The notes: generated from the sequence alone by a model not told the origin. A stretch of 64,000 nucleotides of DNA from Dromaius novaehollandiae (GCF_036370855.1 NC_088105.1:10731619-10795618), one strand, 5' to 3'. Counted from the first letter of the stretch, positions 1-9,166 are shown. Program-made: numbers and translations.

Positions 1-34
1 GGCGCTCACGGCATCACGGTCAGACGTGAGCGCC
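1..34. repeat. Perfect 10-bp inverted repeat at the window edge
   Basis: GGCGCTCACG at 1-10 is repeated as its reverse complement CGTGAGCGCC at 25-34, with a 14-base loop. The stem may extend to the left, outside the window. Confidence 0.7.
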
Positions 35-1100
35 GGGACGGCGCCCACCGGCTCCGGGGTCCTGGGCCCCGCTCCCCCCAGAGAGGCGGCTTTGCTCCCC
101 AGAGCGAGGGGCGTCCCCTACCCGCGCTGCCGGGGAGGCGAGACCAGCCTCCTTTCCCCAGCGATATAAAGAAGGGGAAATAAATATATTTTTCGTAATT
201 CCACATAGAAAGCTGGAATTAAAACATCTACCCGCTGGTTCTGAAGTCCGTGCTATTGCTGGGGAGAGAAAACAGCCATTTGGTTCCCTGCCAGCTGCTC
301 TGCAAACATTTCTAACTGATTTTGGTTTCTTTTGTTTGTTTTTGTTTGTTTTTTTTTTTTTTGGGGGGGGGGGTTTGCCGAAACTGAATCTCCCCCCCGA
401 GACCTCCGGCCCCGCCAGAGCGTCCCTCGGCCGCGACCGCCCTCTCCCGCACGGCCGCCGGCGCTCGCTGCCGCTGGAGGGCAGCCCAGGGCTTCCCGCG
501 GCGGCTCCGGGGCTACCCGCCGCCGCCGCCGCTCCCGGAGGGCCTGGGGGGGGCGGGGGTTGCACCCCTCTGCGGGAGCGAGGCCTCCCCGGGCTGCTCC
601 AGCCTGCGGTTGGCAGAGCCATTTCGCCCCCGAGGCAGCAGGAAAAAAAAAACAAAACAAACCACCACAACTAAAACCAACCCCCAAGGCCGCTCGGCAG
701 CGAGGGGCACGCGGGGCCGCAGGGCAGCCCGGGCGAGCCGCGCGCCCGGCCGTAACTCACCCTGCCCGGGGAGGCTGACGCAAGGCCCCGGCCTGCCAAG
801 CGGGGAGCCCGGCCGGGGGGGTCCCGGCGAACGCGAGCCCAAAGGCGCGTTATATTTAGCCCGGTATCTACTTCGCGTGGAAAGTTTTCCCTCCGCACAG
901 CTGTTGAGTCCATCTCCCTTCTCCACCCCCGGCCTCAGCAAATGGCAGCTCCGAGTCAGCCGGGGAAACCGTGCCCACCGCGCCAGCCCAGCGTGCCCAG
1001 GCGCCCCGGCCCGACCCCATCCTCCGCCGGCCCCTTCCCACCCCGGCCGGCGCGCCCTGCGCCTCCCTGCCCGCCGCAGCCCCGCGGGGCTCCCTGCAGC
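1..1100. other. GC/CpG-rich upstream intergenic block
   Basis: No gene is recognised here. The stretch is strongly GC- and CpG-rich apart from an AT-rich islet at about 165-330, which contains ATAAATATATTTTTCG and AATTAAAACATC and looks like a conserved non-coding segment. A T14 run (349-362) is followed directly by a G11 run (363-373). Open frames of up to about 300 codons exist on both strands, but they overlap one another, are Pro/Ala/Arg/Gly-rich and show no domain, so they fit chance frames in GC-rich DNA. The block could be a CpG island of a transcript outside the window, for example on the minus strand. Confidence 0.6.
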
Positions 1101-1103
1101 GCT

Positions 1104-1138
1104 GCCCATTTTACAGGAGGGCAAACTGAGGCAGAGAG
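1104..1138 (-). mobile_element. MIR SINE core fragment (relic)
   Basis: The stretch reads CCCATTTTACAG, a short variable part, then AAACTGAGGCAGAGAG. This matches the best conserved part of the MIR SINE (cattttacag-atgaggaaactgaggcacagagag), which I recall as the reverse complement of the MIR forward strand. The similarity ends abruptly on both sides in GC-rich DNA. The identification rests on about 35 bases and is from memory. Confidence 0.5.
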
Positions 1139-1139
1139 C

Positions 1140-2200
1140 CACCGCCACGCTCCCCCTGCTCCTTGCAACCCTGCAGCCCACGTGGGCCCAGCACCAGCCT
1201 GCGGAGCACCTTGCGGCCCGTGTCTGGGGGTCCCCACCTCACTCCAAATCACACACAAAAGCATTTGGAGCAGCCCAGGCGCCGCAGCCGGATGCTACCC
1301 CAGCACAGCTATCGCCCTTGGGGTGTCCCCTGCAGATGTCCCCTCATTGCCCCAGGTGGGAGAGGGGGAACACGGCCACTCATCACAGCATGCCCAGGGA
1401 CAAGGACAAGCAGGCAGCGCACGTGTGGCTCGGGCCATCTGCACGGCTTCCTGGGGGCTCCCCGGTGCAGCCCAGGCACTTCAGACTCACTCGCACGTGA
1501 GCAGCACACGCACCCGTCTTTCCATCTCGGGGCTTTTGGAGGGAAGTGCAGGAGCCGTGGAAAAACAGCCCTCCCATCAGAGCCAGGAATAGCCTGGCTC
1601 TTACTCACCTCGACAGTCACCCTCCCCAGGGCCAGGAGAAGAAGGAGCACAACCTTTGCTTAACTGCTCTGCTTAGGCCAGTGCAGCTGCCCTAAATAAC
1701 CTCCTTATTGCATGATGGGGCTTTAAAGCTGCCTGCAGCAGCTCCTGGTGAGGTTGATGCAGGGATGAAGGGGGCCAGGGCAGAGAGGGGGGCTGGGGAA
1801 CAGGGAGAGCTGTGGGAGGTGAGCTGCAAAACAGTCTGTGTGCCCTTCTGCTAGGGCCCCTTGGCACTGTCCCCCTGTGCAGGGGCTGGCAGGAGCCTAA
1901 ATACAGGTTCCCCTTCTCCCTGCTGGTGGCCACCCTGCTGTCACTGGTGGCCAAAGCCACCCTGCAGTGAGCCACGGCTCAGCCCGTGCGTTACACATTG
2001 GGGCTGCGCTAGGGGCTGGAGATGAGTGCAGGGCGCCCAGCTGGGGGGGGGGGGGGAGTTGGGGTGGCCTGGGGCGGGGATGGACATGCAGGGTACCTGC
2101 CAAAAAGCCCGATGGCCCCATGCAAGCGGGTTGGAAATCACAGCAACCTCCCAGCTGCATCCAAGGAGAGCGAGTCCCCAGCTCAGACCAGGAAGGAGGG
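1140..2200. other. Intergenic, no recognised gene
   Basis: This is moderately GC-rich DNA with short overlapping frames only. It contains a G14 run at 2043-2056. A strong minus-strand splice-donor match (GAG then GTGAGTAAG, reverse complement of 1600-1610) is present, but I found no plausible acceptor or coding frame to pair with it. Confidence 0.5.
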
Positions 2201-2204
2201 GGAA

Positions 2205-2335
2205 GGTGGAATTGGCTTGGCTCTGCTGCTTGCAAATAAAAAATAATAGCTCCTCTCGAGTGCATGATTAACACCCGGGCTCATAAACAGCCCGCAATGT
2301 TTACAGCGAGCTCTTCTGGCTGGTCCGATTCTGCC
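2205..2335. promoter_or_regulatory. AT-rich islet, candidate conserved non-coding element
   Basis: An AT-rich patch between GC-rich flanks contains CAAATAAAAAATAATAGC, GCATGATTAACA, CATAAACAGCC and AATGTTTACAGCG. The last two resemble forkhead sites and ATGATTAA resembles a homeodomain site. No reading frame is supported. The regulatory role is inferred from composition and motif density only. Confidence 0.3.
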
Positions 2336-3105
2336 AGCGTTCGGCAGGAGACGGCGCCCGGGGCAGGGTGGCGGGATGAGACCCGCCGTGCATAGCTTGC
2401 AGAAGTGCTTGCGGTGCAGCGCCGGAGCACGCAGCCTCCGCAGGCCCTGCCTCGTCTCCATGGTGAGAGGCCGTTGTCACCTTGCCGGGTGGCTTTGCTG
2501 GAGCACTTATAGCTCCTACCACGTTTCTCTCACTTTTTCCTTCCCCGGTTTTTCAAGACTGCCTGCACGGTGGGCCCAAGCCTTGCCTCCACCCCCTCGC
2601 TTTGCCAGGCGTGGGAGCGGGTTTGCTACAAGCCACCCGTGGAGTCCTTAGGAGCTTGGCATGGAAAAAAACAGGGAGGCGGATATCAGGCTCGGAAGTG
2701 CTCCCTTTGCTCTGCGGGATCGCGCTGAGTTATTGCCGGTTCCCAGCAGGACGGAGGGGCGCCGCTCTGCCCGTGCTGGGGGCTCCTGGCCCCCTCCGCG
2801 AGGCGGCAGGGTGGGTAGCAGCCGCCGGCACCCCAGGCTGCCCGCGCACGTCCCTCCTGGGCCTGGGGTCCCCGCTGCGGCCAGTGTGCGGGTGCCACTG
2901 CCTAGGATCGGCTTGTCCTGCAGGCAACCAGCCCACGGCTCCTGCTGCAGCTTTCTGCAGCTTTTCAGCCCAAAATTAGCCCGGCCGGAGTGGCGCCGTC
3001 CTGCTCTTGCCCGAGCCGTGCGTGTGGACCAGCCCCAGGTCTCGCGCCGGGCTCTCGGAGGCACGATGACAGGCTGTAACCAGCAGAGAGGAGCAGGGAA
3101 AAAAT

Positions 3106-3141
3106 ATCCCCGTGTAATTACCATATCCATCGTGCTGGTCA
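3106..3141. repeat. TAATTA motif, copy 1 of a dispersed duplicate
   Basis: CGTGTAATTACCATATCC at 3111-3128 and the bases that follow match the sequence starting at 3692 at 23 of 28 positions. Both copies carry the same homeodomain-type core TAATTA followed by ATCCATC, and both are preceded by GGGAAAAA. The copies are 581 bp apart in the same orientation. Confidence 0.6.
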
Positions 3142-3224
3142 GCCTGGAAACCCGTCATTGAGCCTCTGCGAAGGGCAGGAGGCCGCGCTCTGCTTCCAGC
3201 CCAGGGCTGCCTGGAAGGAGCACC

Positions 3225-3345
3225 CAAAGGGATCCCTGTGAGCTAAGCTATGATTACGTTTTCTTTCCACAACAAAAGAAGAAAGAGGTAATTAAGAGCT
3301 GTTTTGTTTGAGCCCATTCATTTACTGTGGGAGACACCTGGCTGC
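3225..3345. promoter_or_regulatory. Candidate conserved non-coding element with TAATTA core
   Basis: This AT-rich islet includes GCTATGATTACG, a purine-rich run and GTAATTAAGAG (3288-3298). The last 11-mer recurs exactly at 8462-8472 near the XPR1 promoter. No coding frame is supported. Function is inferred. Confidence 0.3.
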
Positions 3346-3349
3346 GGAG

Positions 3350-3660
3350 AAAAAATAGGTTATGGGCTGGAGATGTGCGTGCCTTCCCAGGGGCGCGGGC
3401 ACGGCGGAGGCGCCGGCGTTGCACTTCGGGCTCGTGACTTTATCCCACCTCCTTTCTCTGTGTTTTTACCACCTCTCGCGTCTTTGCAAGGTCCTGTACG
3501 GCCGCGGACCGGTTCCCTTCTGCGGCAGGGGAGGCGCTCGCCCGGGGGCCGCGGGGGTGGTTTGTCCCCGTGTCAGTCCCGGCCGGGTGCCCGCTGCGTT
3601 TCCAGATCCCTGCCTGGACGAGGCTGGGGCTGCGCGTTTCACCTGCATTCGTTGTAGCCC
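3350..3660. other. GC/CpG-rich intergenic stretch
   Basis: This is a GC- and CpG-rich stretch without a recognisable gene. Overlapping frames on both strands show no domain. Confidence 0.45.
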
Positions 3661-3686
3661 CGGGTATGAAAAAGAGAATCTGGGGA

Positions 3687-3760
3687 AAAAGCGTGTAATT
3701 AGCACATCCATCATATTGGGTTTCTTAGATATCAATAAAACATTGATTCCCCCCTTCCAT
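3687..3760. repeat. TAATTA motif, copy 2 of a dispersed duplicate, in an AT-rich islet
   Basis: CGTGTAATTAGCACATCC at 3692-3709 is the second copy of the motif at 3111. It is followed by an AT-rich run with GATATCAATAAAACATTGAT, which contains an ATCAAT/ATTGAT inverted pair. The islet is flanked by GC-rich DNA, as expected for a conserved regulatory element, but conservation was not tested. Confidence 0.5.
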
Positions 3761-4093
3761 AAGCTCCCTCGCTGCAGTGAATGCAAATCAGCAGCCGTGA
3801 TGGAAGAGGAATGTAACCCCCTGCCCGAGAGCACATAGATCTCCCCTTTCCTCAGCATATCATTAAACCTCTTCTCCAATGCTGGTGGAAAAATCCCTCT
3901 CCCAGGTGCCAAACACCGCTCTCCACGTGTGCCCAGAGCCCCGCTGCCCTGGGCGATGCTGGCAGCCGGCTGAGCTGACATAAGCAACAGCACAGTTGCA
4001 ACATCGCGGCCATCCAGCTGCTCAAAGGTTGCAGCGGGAGCTCTGCAAATAGCGGCTCTTTCGCTGGAGCGGCAGATCTCACCACCGAATAAG

Positions 4094-4233
4094 AGCTTTT
4101 CGGTTCAGGTCAATCAAGAGAAATTTTGCATGGTATTTTGTTTTTGAGATTAAGGTGAAAAACGTAGGGAGAAATTTCATTTTCGTTTGACCTTAAAGCG
4201 TTTCACTTGACCTGAAACTAAAAGAAAAAAGCT
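4094..4233. repeat. 140-bp inverted-repeat element with four nuclear-receptor half-sites
   Basis: The left end reads AGCTTTT then GGTTCAGGTCAA. The right end, reverse-complemented, reads AGCTTTT, a 7-base insertion and then GTTTCAGGTCAA. The arms TTCAGGTCAA (4104-4113) and TTGACCTGAA (4207-4216) are perfect 10-bp complements. A second nested pair, TTAAGGTGAAA (4150-4160) and TTTGACCTTAA (4186-4196), matches at 10 of 11. The stretch therefore holds four AGGTCA/AGGTGA half-sites in about 110 bp. It could be a small non-autonomous DNA transposon or a receptor-bound enhancer. No target-site duplication is obvious. Confidence 0.4.
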
Positions 4234-4379
4234 TCATTTCTCTTTTGCTTTGTTCAGCTCATGTGTTTCCCCTTCCTTTTCCATGCTTAGGCAAAAAAGT
4301 GCAGGAGCGCCGTTTGCTTTGAAACAAAATCGAGGTGCTGTGCATTGCAAGCAGCGAAATGAGACTTCTTCAGGGTGGT

Positions 4380-5940
4380 GTGACTGACCGCGGCGCCTGG
4401 TGCGGCTTCGCCTTCCCCGGCGAGGAGAGCTCTGAGCAAGCGGCTGCAAGTGCAGCTGTCAGCAGCAGCAGTGGCATCGCGGCCGTCAGAAACGGCTCAC
4501 CTCGGGGTTTTACTTGCAGATTTTTGTCACGTGGTGCTGCAAGTTCTGCGAGCAGAAATCTGTGCCGACGAGAAGCGATTGCACCTTCCGGGAGGCCGAT
4601 TTACGGCCCGATTCTGCCGTACGACGCAGCACGCGGTGCTCAGGCTGGCCGGCCGCGCGTGCTGCGATGCTCCGGTGTCTCTGCACCCGCGGTCCGGAGC
4701 CGGCGGTAGCCGTCCCGCTAAGGGAACCACGCGGGGCGGTTGCCCTGCGCAGACGTCAGGCGGCAAGGCCAGGCGGGGCTTGGCCGCAGGGCTGCTGTTT
4801 TCCCGTCACAGGCCTCGCAAATGGGAAGCAAGCGGCCTTCAGGCCATCCTTCACCACGTGATAAGGCTTAGAGGTTGCGATGAGGTTTCGAGGTTGTTAG
4901 AAAACCACCAAGCCTGCAAAGTGCCACCTCCCTTACCCTGTCGGAGATCTGCGGCAGGGCTTCCAAAAATTCCCGGAAAGCTTGGCCAGCTCGGCAGGCT
5001 TCTCCCATAAATATTAGCAAACATCTCAAGCTGGTCTGTGCTTCACTTTTGGTTGCCGTTATAGACGTGCTGGTTAAGGGCCAAAGGCACGGTGCAAACG
5101 GCCGTGCTGACACCACGTACGGTGCTGTGTGCCGGTGCAGCCGCCTCTCCTCTTCGGGCTCCCTGAACCGGCGGAGGGAGCAGAAGCGGAGCAAAGCGCC
5201 GGGCGACTTTGTCTCGGGAAGATGCCGGGGGCTGCGCGCCAGCTACTGCTATTTTTGTCAGCTGCCTTTCCTTCAATCAGCAGTTATTCCCTGGCTGGGT
5301 TTCCAGAGCAGATACCCGTGCAAACCCCGGGGGAAGCATGCAAGCAACGAGGGGCCGAAGCCTGCCCGCCGCCGCGGCCCTGCGTACGTCTGCCGTGAGT
5401 CAGCCCCGGGGGAAGGTCAGCCTGCTCGTGGCCGTCACGTCAGGACCGGGGCAGGCAGGGTCTCCTCAAAGGCGGCCTGCCGGGCAGCCTCCCAGGCCCG
5501 CGGAGGTGCCCTCGGGGCCGCGCTGCAGCCTCCGCGCGGGGCTGGTAACCACCGCGCTTCCCCGCGCGGGCGGGGGCTCGTCCGCTCCTCCCAGGTCTGG
5601 CTCTCGGCACGGTGCCCCTCCGAAACGGGGACGAAGCTGCCGTCTCAGCCAGCTGGGGAGAGCCACGTGAGGTTGTGGCTCCTGGCTCTTTGCGTAGCAC
5701 TCGGAAGAGGCGAGATCCACACTGACATCCCTGCCAGCGCGATCAGGCCCGCGGAGCGCACTGTTATTGCCTGGTAACCATCGCTTCTCCTGGCTCGAAA
5801 ATGCTGCACGTGAACATCGCAGCCGTTCCCGGTGAATTAGGCTGCACCGCTCCTGCTCTGACTCCGCATCGCCTGTGCCCCGGGGACTGAAGCCCCTCCG
5901 GTTCGTGATGTTCATGCTCACACCCTCGGCCTCCGCCGGC
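4380..5940. other. CpG-rich intergenic block without recognised gene
   Basis: The block is GC- and CpG-rich with open frames of up to 242 codons on the plus strand (5049-5777) and others antisense. The predicted peptides are low-complexity Arg/Ala/Gly/Pro-rich, lack recognisable domains and show no convincing exon borders. I regard them as chance frames. A distal CpG island or a promoter of an unannotated non-coding RNA remains possible. Confidence 0.5.
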
Positions 5941-5944
5941 ATCC

Positions 5945-6310
5945 CCGGGGGAGGCAGAATATATGGAAAATCAATAGCTCCGGTCCAGGCTGCCGGAGGA
6001 GTTGTGCATTTTGCACTGCTGTCTCTAGGAAATCTAATGTATCGATCCTGTTTCTCAGGAAGGGTATCGATAAAAGCACATAATGGGGGCGTTAGGGGCT
6101 GCCAGCTAATGCCGACGGTGCCTCATCCCGGCCCCGCGCAGCGCGTGCGGCGGGGAGCCCCGGGCTGCCTCCCTATCGATCTCCGCGGGCAGGGCAGCGT
6201 CTCCTGCTATGATTCACTAAATCCCTTCATAATTCCACGCCAGGCTCATGACTGACCTGCTTTTATTTCCTTCTCTATTTATTTCCCCTCCTTCCCAAGC
6301 TGCCACAGCG
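5945..6310. promoter_or_regulatory. AT-rich islets, candidate conserved regulatory elements
   Basis: Two AT-rich patches (5955-6110 and 6200-6300) sit between CpG-rich blocks. The first contains AGAATATATGGAAAATCAAT and two ATCGAT cores (ATGTATCGATCC and GTATCGATAAAAGC) 25 bp apart. The second contains CTATGATTCACTAAATCC and a pyrimidine-rich TATTTATTTCCCCTCC. No coding frame is supported, and the regulatory role is inferred. Confidence 0.3.
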
Positions 6311-6359
6311 AAACACCTGCTCCTCCTTCAGAGCGAGAAATAATTGCCTTGGCAGGGCT

Positions 6360-6830
6360 GGGTCTTCCCGAGGAGGCAGAAAAGAGCCGTTTTCTTTCGG
6401 GCGCCCCTCCGCCGTCTCTCCGGAGCATTTCCGCCCCGCTGCCTGTGGGCGAGCGCCGTGCGGGAGGCTGCGCGCCGGCGGCCTCGTGCGCTGGCACAGG
6501 ACGGCTTCGCCGGACGCCCCATCCGGCGGGGGCCGGGGGCTGCGGCCTGACTCCTGCAGGAGGAAAGAGCTGGCGCTCGCATCCCCCCAGCCTCCTTTTC
6601 TTCTTTTTTTTGTACCGAGCCGCTCAGGTTTTGGTGGGGGAAGACAGACGAGTTTGCAGCAGTATCATCCCCGCTACCCCGATTTGGAGCTGCCGGTTTG
6701 GAAGCGAGGAGGCGGGAGCCCAGCCGGGCTCTGCGCCCCGCGCCCCGCTCGCAGAGCCGGCGATCGTGCTTCGAGACGTCCCCTCCCGCGACAAACCAAC
6801 CCTCTCAGTGTGCAGGTGTCCTAAAGGCCA
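6360..6830. other. CpG-rich intergenic block
   Basis: This is a GC- and CpG-rich stretch with overlapping frames on both strands and no recognisable product. A 7-bp GC-rich hairpin (CGCCGGA/TCCGGCG) lies at 6508-6528. Confidence 0.45.
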
Positions 6831-6839
6831 GACGCCTGC

Positions 6840-8560
6840 GGAGGAGGTGGGCTGTCTCATTACGAAGAAGAGCTTAGGAATAGCTATCTGTGGGTGTTCT
6901 GCATTGTCTCCCGCTTCGCAAAACCTGCTTCCTGGTCTTAAAAATGCCATTAAGGAAAATTTTCCCTCTGAAAGACTCTTTCTCCACAGCCTCTCTGGAA
7001 GACTGTTTTTCCCCAGCAATGCAGGATCTTTAAAAGTATAATTATTTTTTTAAACATGCTATTTATAAATTATTCTATATGCTCTCAACAAAGCAAGTGC
7101 CAGACTGCGCTGGCAGAAAGCCCACTCCCGACTTTTTCTTGCTCAGTTTAAAAATGCAAATAATGTTGTTTCTTTTATTTTCTCCCAGCTAAGACAGCAT
7201 GGGAGAAAACCACGAGGCAAACCATTTCTTGGAAAAGAGAGAGAGAGGGATCAGAGGAACATGGAAGCCTGGACCAAGGTTCATGCCTTGCAGTCACAGC
7301 AGCACGACTTAACGCCTCTGGGAGGTGGGAGATGGGAGGCAGTTTAGCAGCTCTGCAGCTGCTCTGGTGTACAGCAAAGGCTGGGTTTGCCCAGCAGCAT
7401 GAAGGCAGCCCTACTCTGCCCTCGACACCCGGCTCCGTGGCTGTCTGCCCTTCTCCCGGGTGCAGAGTGGAGCATCCTGCCCTCTGCGAGGGGCAGCAAG
7501 GCCCAGACCCGGGGGTGAAGGTGCTCCGGACACGAGGCACTGGGATCTGCGTCCATCCTCGGTAGGGATGTTTCCTGCCATCCAGACCCAGCTCTGGGCA
7601 GAAGACAGTGGAGGCACGAGAGCGTGGCCCTTCCTCTTTCATTTCACACTCCTCCTCCCCTCGTATTTACTTCCTTCCCTTCGTCACTGGATGTGCAGAG
7701 CTGCAAGTTTTGAAATGTTGAGAGGACTAGGAAACCCCCTAGTCCCAGCGGAGCAACGAAGCGTTGTTCCTCTGCCAGGCGTGTTCCCAAAGCACATCTG
7801 ATACGGGAGGCAGATTTTGGCCAATCAGATATTGGAGTAAACTGAATTGCTGCTGCAGAACACTGTAAATGTTGGTAAGAAGGATTGCAGCCTCTGCTCT
7901 GCCTCTACTGCTGTTGTACATATTAGTATAGGAGGAATAAATAGCATTTTGTACTTGCTTTATGCTGGGCTAAAAAAAAATCCAAGGGACAAAGGGAAGG
8001 GAGGTTCATTAATTATTTTCAGTTGCTGAATTCGCAAGCCATAGTATCGCAAGATATTCATGTACCACACATCGCAAGGTGCAGTACACATTTCACACAA
8101 TGCATCCAGCAAATATTAGAGAGAATATTTATTTCTGAATCTGTTCTTTTTCCTCATGTTGCATGTTATCCCTGGAAGGTCTACCGGATTCAAAGGGTTG
8201 GAAGTGCAAGGGCCCACCTCCCACGTCTGCTCCCGCTGAAGGCAGTGCTAATCACGGTGCGAGCAGATTCAGGCTCCAAGTGATTTTATCTGGCACGAGT
8301 TTGCAAAGGTAATGCATTAAAGCTGGTGACCTATTAAATGTTAGTCAAGCTGTGACATAGTGGTTAGCTCTCTCTTAAGGTCAGTGCCGGGGAGGCTGCT
8401 GAGTGTGAAGTTTCTGATGAAGGGCACTAAAGCTCTATTCATTAGATGGTTTTCTGCAAACGTAATTAAGAGACGGTATCAGTGAGCTCGGACGTCGCCG
8501 CTGCATGTTCTGCTCTTGCTGCTGGGTAAATCGCAGCGCAAACAAGAGCGCTCACAAATC
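6840..8560. other. Intergenic spacer upstream of XPR1
   Basis: Composition falls to near average or AT-rich. No gene, RNA or clear repeat is recognised. The part at 8280-8500 has conserved-element character: AATGCATTAAAGC, CTATTAAATG, TATTCATTAGATGG and GTAATTAAGAG at 8462-8472, the same 11-mer as at 3288. Confidence 0.45.
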
Positions 8561-8843
8561 AGAGGTCCCCGGGCCGCTGACAACACCCCACTAAATCACC
8601 GCAGCAAACGGCCTCGGTGGGCTGATGGGCCGAGCCTGCCCGTGCCCAAGCCGAAGGGAGCTTTGCTCTGCGTAGCCGTGTAACGCGGCAGGGAATAAAG
8701 CTGAAAGGCAAAGAGCCCCCGGGCCCGCAGCTGCAACCGCGGCACAGGCCGGGCCCGGGCGGGGGCAGCGCGGCCCGGGGGGGGAGAGGCCCCTCGGAGC
8801 AGCCCCTCGCGGCGCCCGAGCCCCTCCGAGACGCCCCCTCGGA

Positions 8844-8867
8844 GGGGGCGGGGCAAGGGGGCGGGGC
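8844..8867 (+). promoter_or_regulatory. Tandem GC boxes (Sp1/KLF type)
   Basis: GGGGGCGGGGC occurs twice, at 8844-8854 and 8857-8867, as a 13-bp tandem. More CCCCGCCCC-type boxes in the opposite orientation follow at about 8880-8905. These are typical Sp1-family sites of a TATA-less promoter. Confidence 0.6.
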
Positions 8868-8919
8868 AAGGGAGGCGAGGCCCCGCCCCCTCCCCGCCCC
8901 CGGGGCGCGGCTTGCCGGC

Positions 8920-8927
8920 TGACGTCA
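8920..8927. promoter_or_regulatory. Perfect palindromic CRE (TGACGTCA)
   Basis: TGACGTCA is the consensus CREB/ATF site. It lies about 150 bp upstream of the YY1-type site and 428 bp upstream of the start codon. A second CRE-like match, TGACGTCT, occurs at 8996-9003. Confidence 0.6.
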
Positions 8928-8982
8928 GAGAGCCCCGCCCACCCGCCCGGCACTGCGGCGGAGGAGGTGGGCGGCGGCGGCG

Positions 8983-9003
8983 GTTGCTATGGCGATGACG
9001 TCT
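8983..9003. promoter_or_regulatory. X-box-like (RFX) site overlapping a CRE-like half
   Basis: GTTGCTATGGCGAT at 8983-8996 closely resembles the palindromic RFX X-box (GTTGCCATGGCAAC). It runs directly into TGACGTCT at 8996-9003. An adjacent X-box and CRE is a known arrangement. The match is imperfect on the right half. Confidence 0.45.
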
Positions 9004-9073
9004 TGCCGGCGGCCGGTTGGCTGGCCGGCCGGCTGACGGAGGGGAGGCGGGGGGGGGGGGAAGCGGGGCGAGG

Positions 9074-9084
9074 AAGATGGCGGC
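9074..9084 (+). promoter_or_regulatory. YY1-type AAGATGGCGGC, likely just downstream of transcription start
   Basis: AAGATGGCGGC is the extended YY1 motif, which typically lies within the first tens of bases downstream of the start site of TATA-less promoters. On that basis transcription probably begins near 9040-9075. Its ATG also opens a short upstream frame if it is transcribed. Confidence 0.5.
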
Positions 9085-9166
9085 GGCGGCGGCGGCAGAG
9101 GCGGCGGCAGCGGCGAGCGCGGGCGGGGCTGCAGCGGGGCCGCAGCGGGCGGCGGGGCGGCGCTGA
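9077..9166 (+). other. Upstream ORF 1 (29 codons, poly-alanine), if transcribed
   Basis: ATG at 9077-9079 opens a frame running through GCG/GCA alanine codons to TGA at 9164-9166. It is read only if the transcription start lies upstream of 9077. It is out of frame with the XPR1 start and ends before it. It may simply be a by-product of the YY1 motif plus the CGG repeat. Confidence 0.3.
9079..9117. repeat. Interrupted GGC/CGG trinucleotide repeat in the 5' leader
   Basis: Six GGC units begin at 9080, followed by GGCGGCAGCGGCG-type interruptions. Further CGG tracts lie at 8970-8983, 9220-9236 and 9331-9344. Such tracts are common in CpG-island leaders and prone to length variation. Confidence 0.6.

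Noticed and set aside
610..1500. 296-codon plus-strand open frame
   Set aside because: It crosses the MIR-like relic and CpG-rich DNA, and its Pro/Ala/Arg-rich composition lacks any recognisable domain.
1603..1650. Leu-rich minus-strand peptide (LLLLLALGRVTVE) directly before a strong donor, resembling a signal-peptide exon
   Set aside because: There is no ATG. The frame opens at GTG with an in-frame TAA just upstream, and no convincing acceptor is present.
5049..5777. 242-codon plus-strand open frame
   Set aside because: It is GC-rich, low-complexity and overlapped by other frames on both strands, with no domain or exon border. It fits a chance frame.
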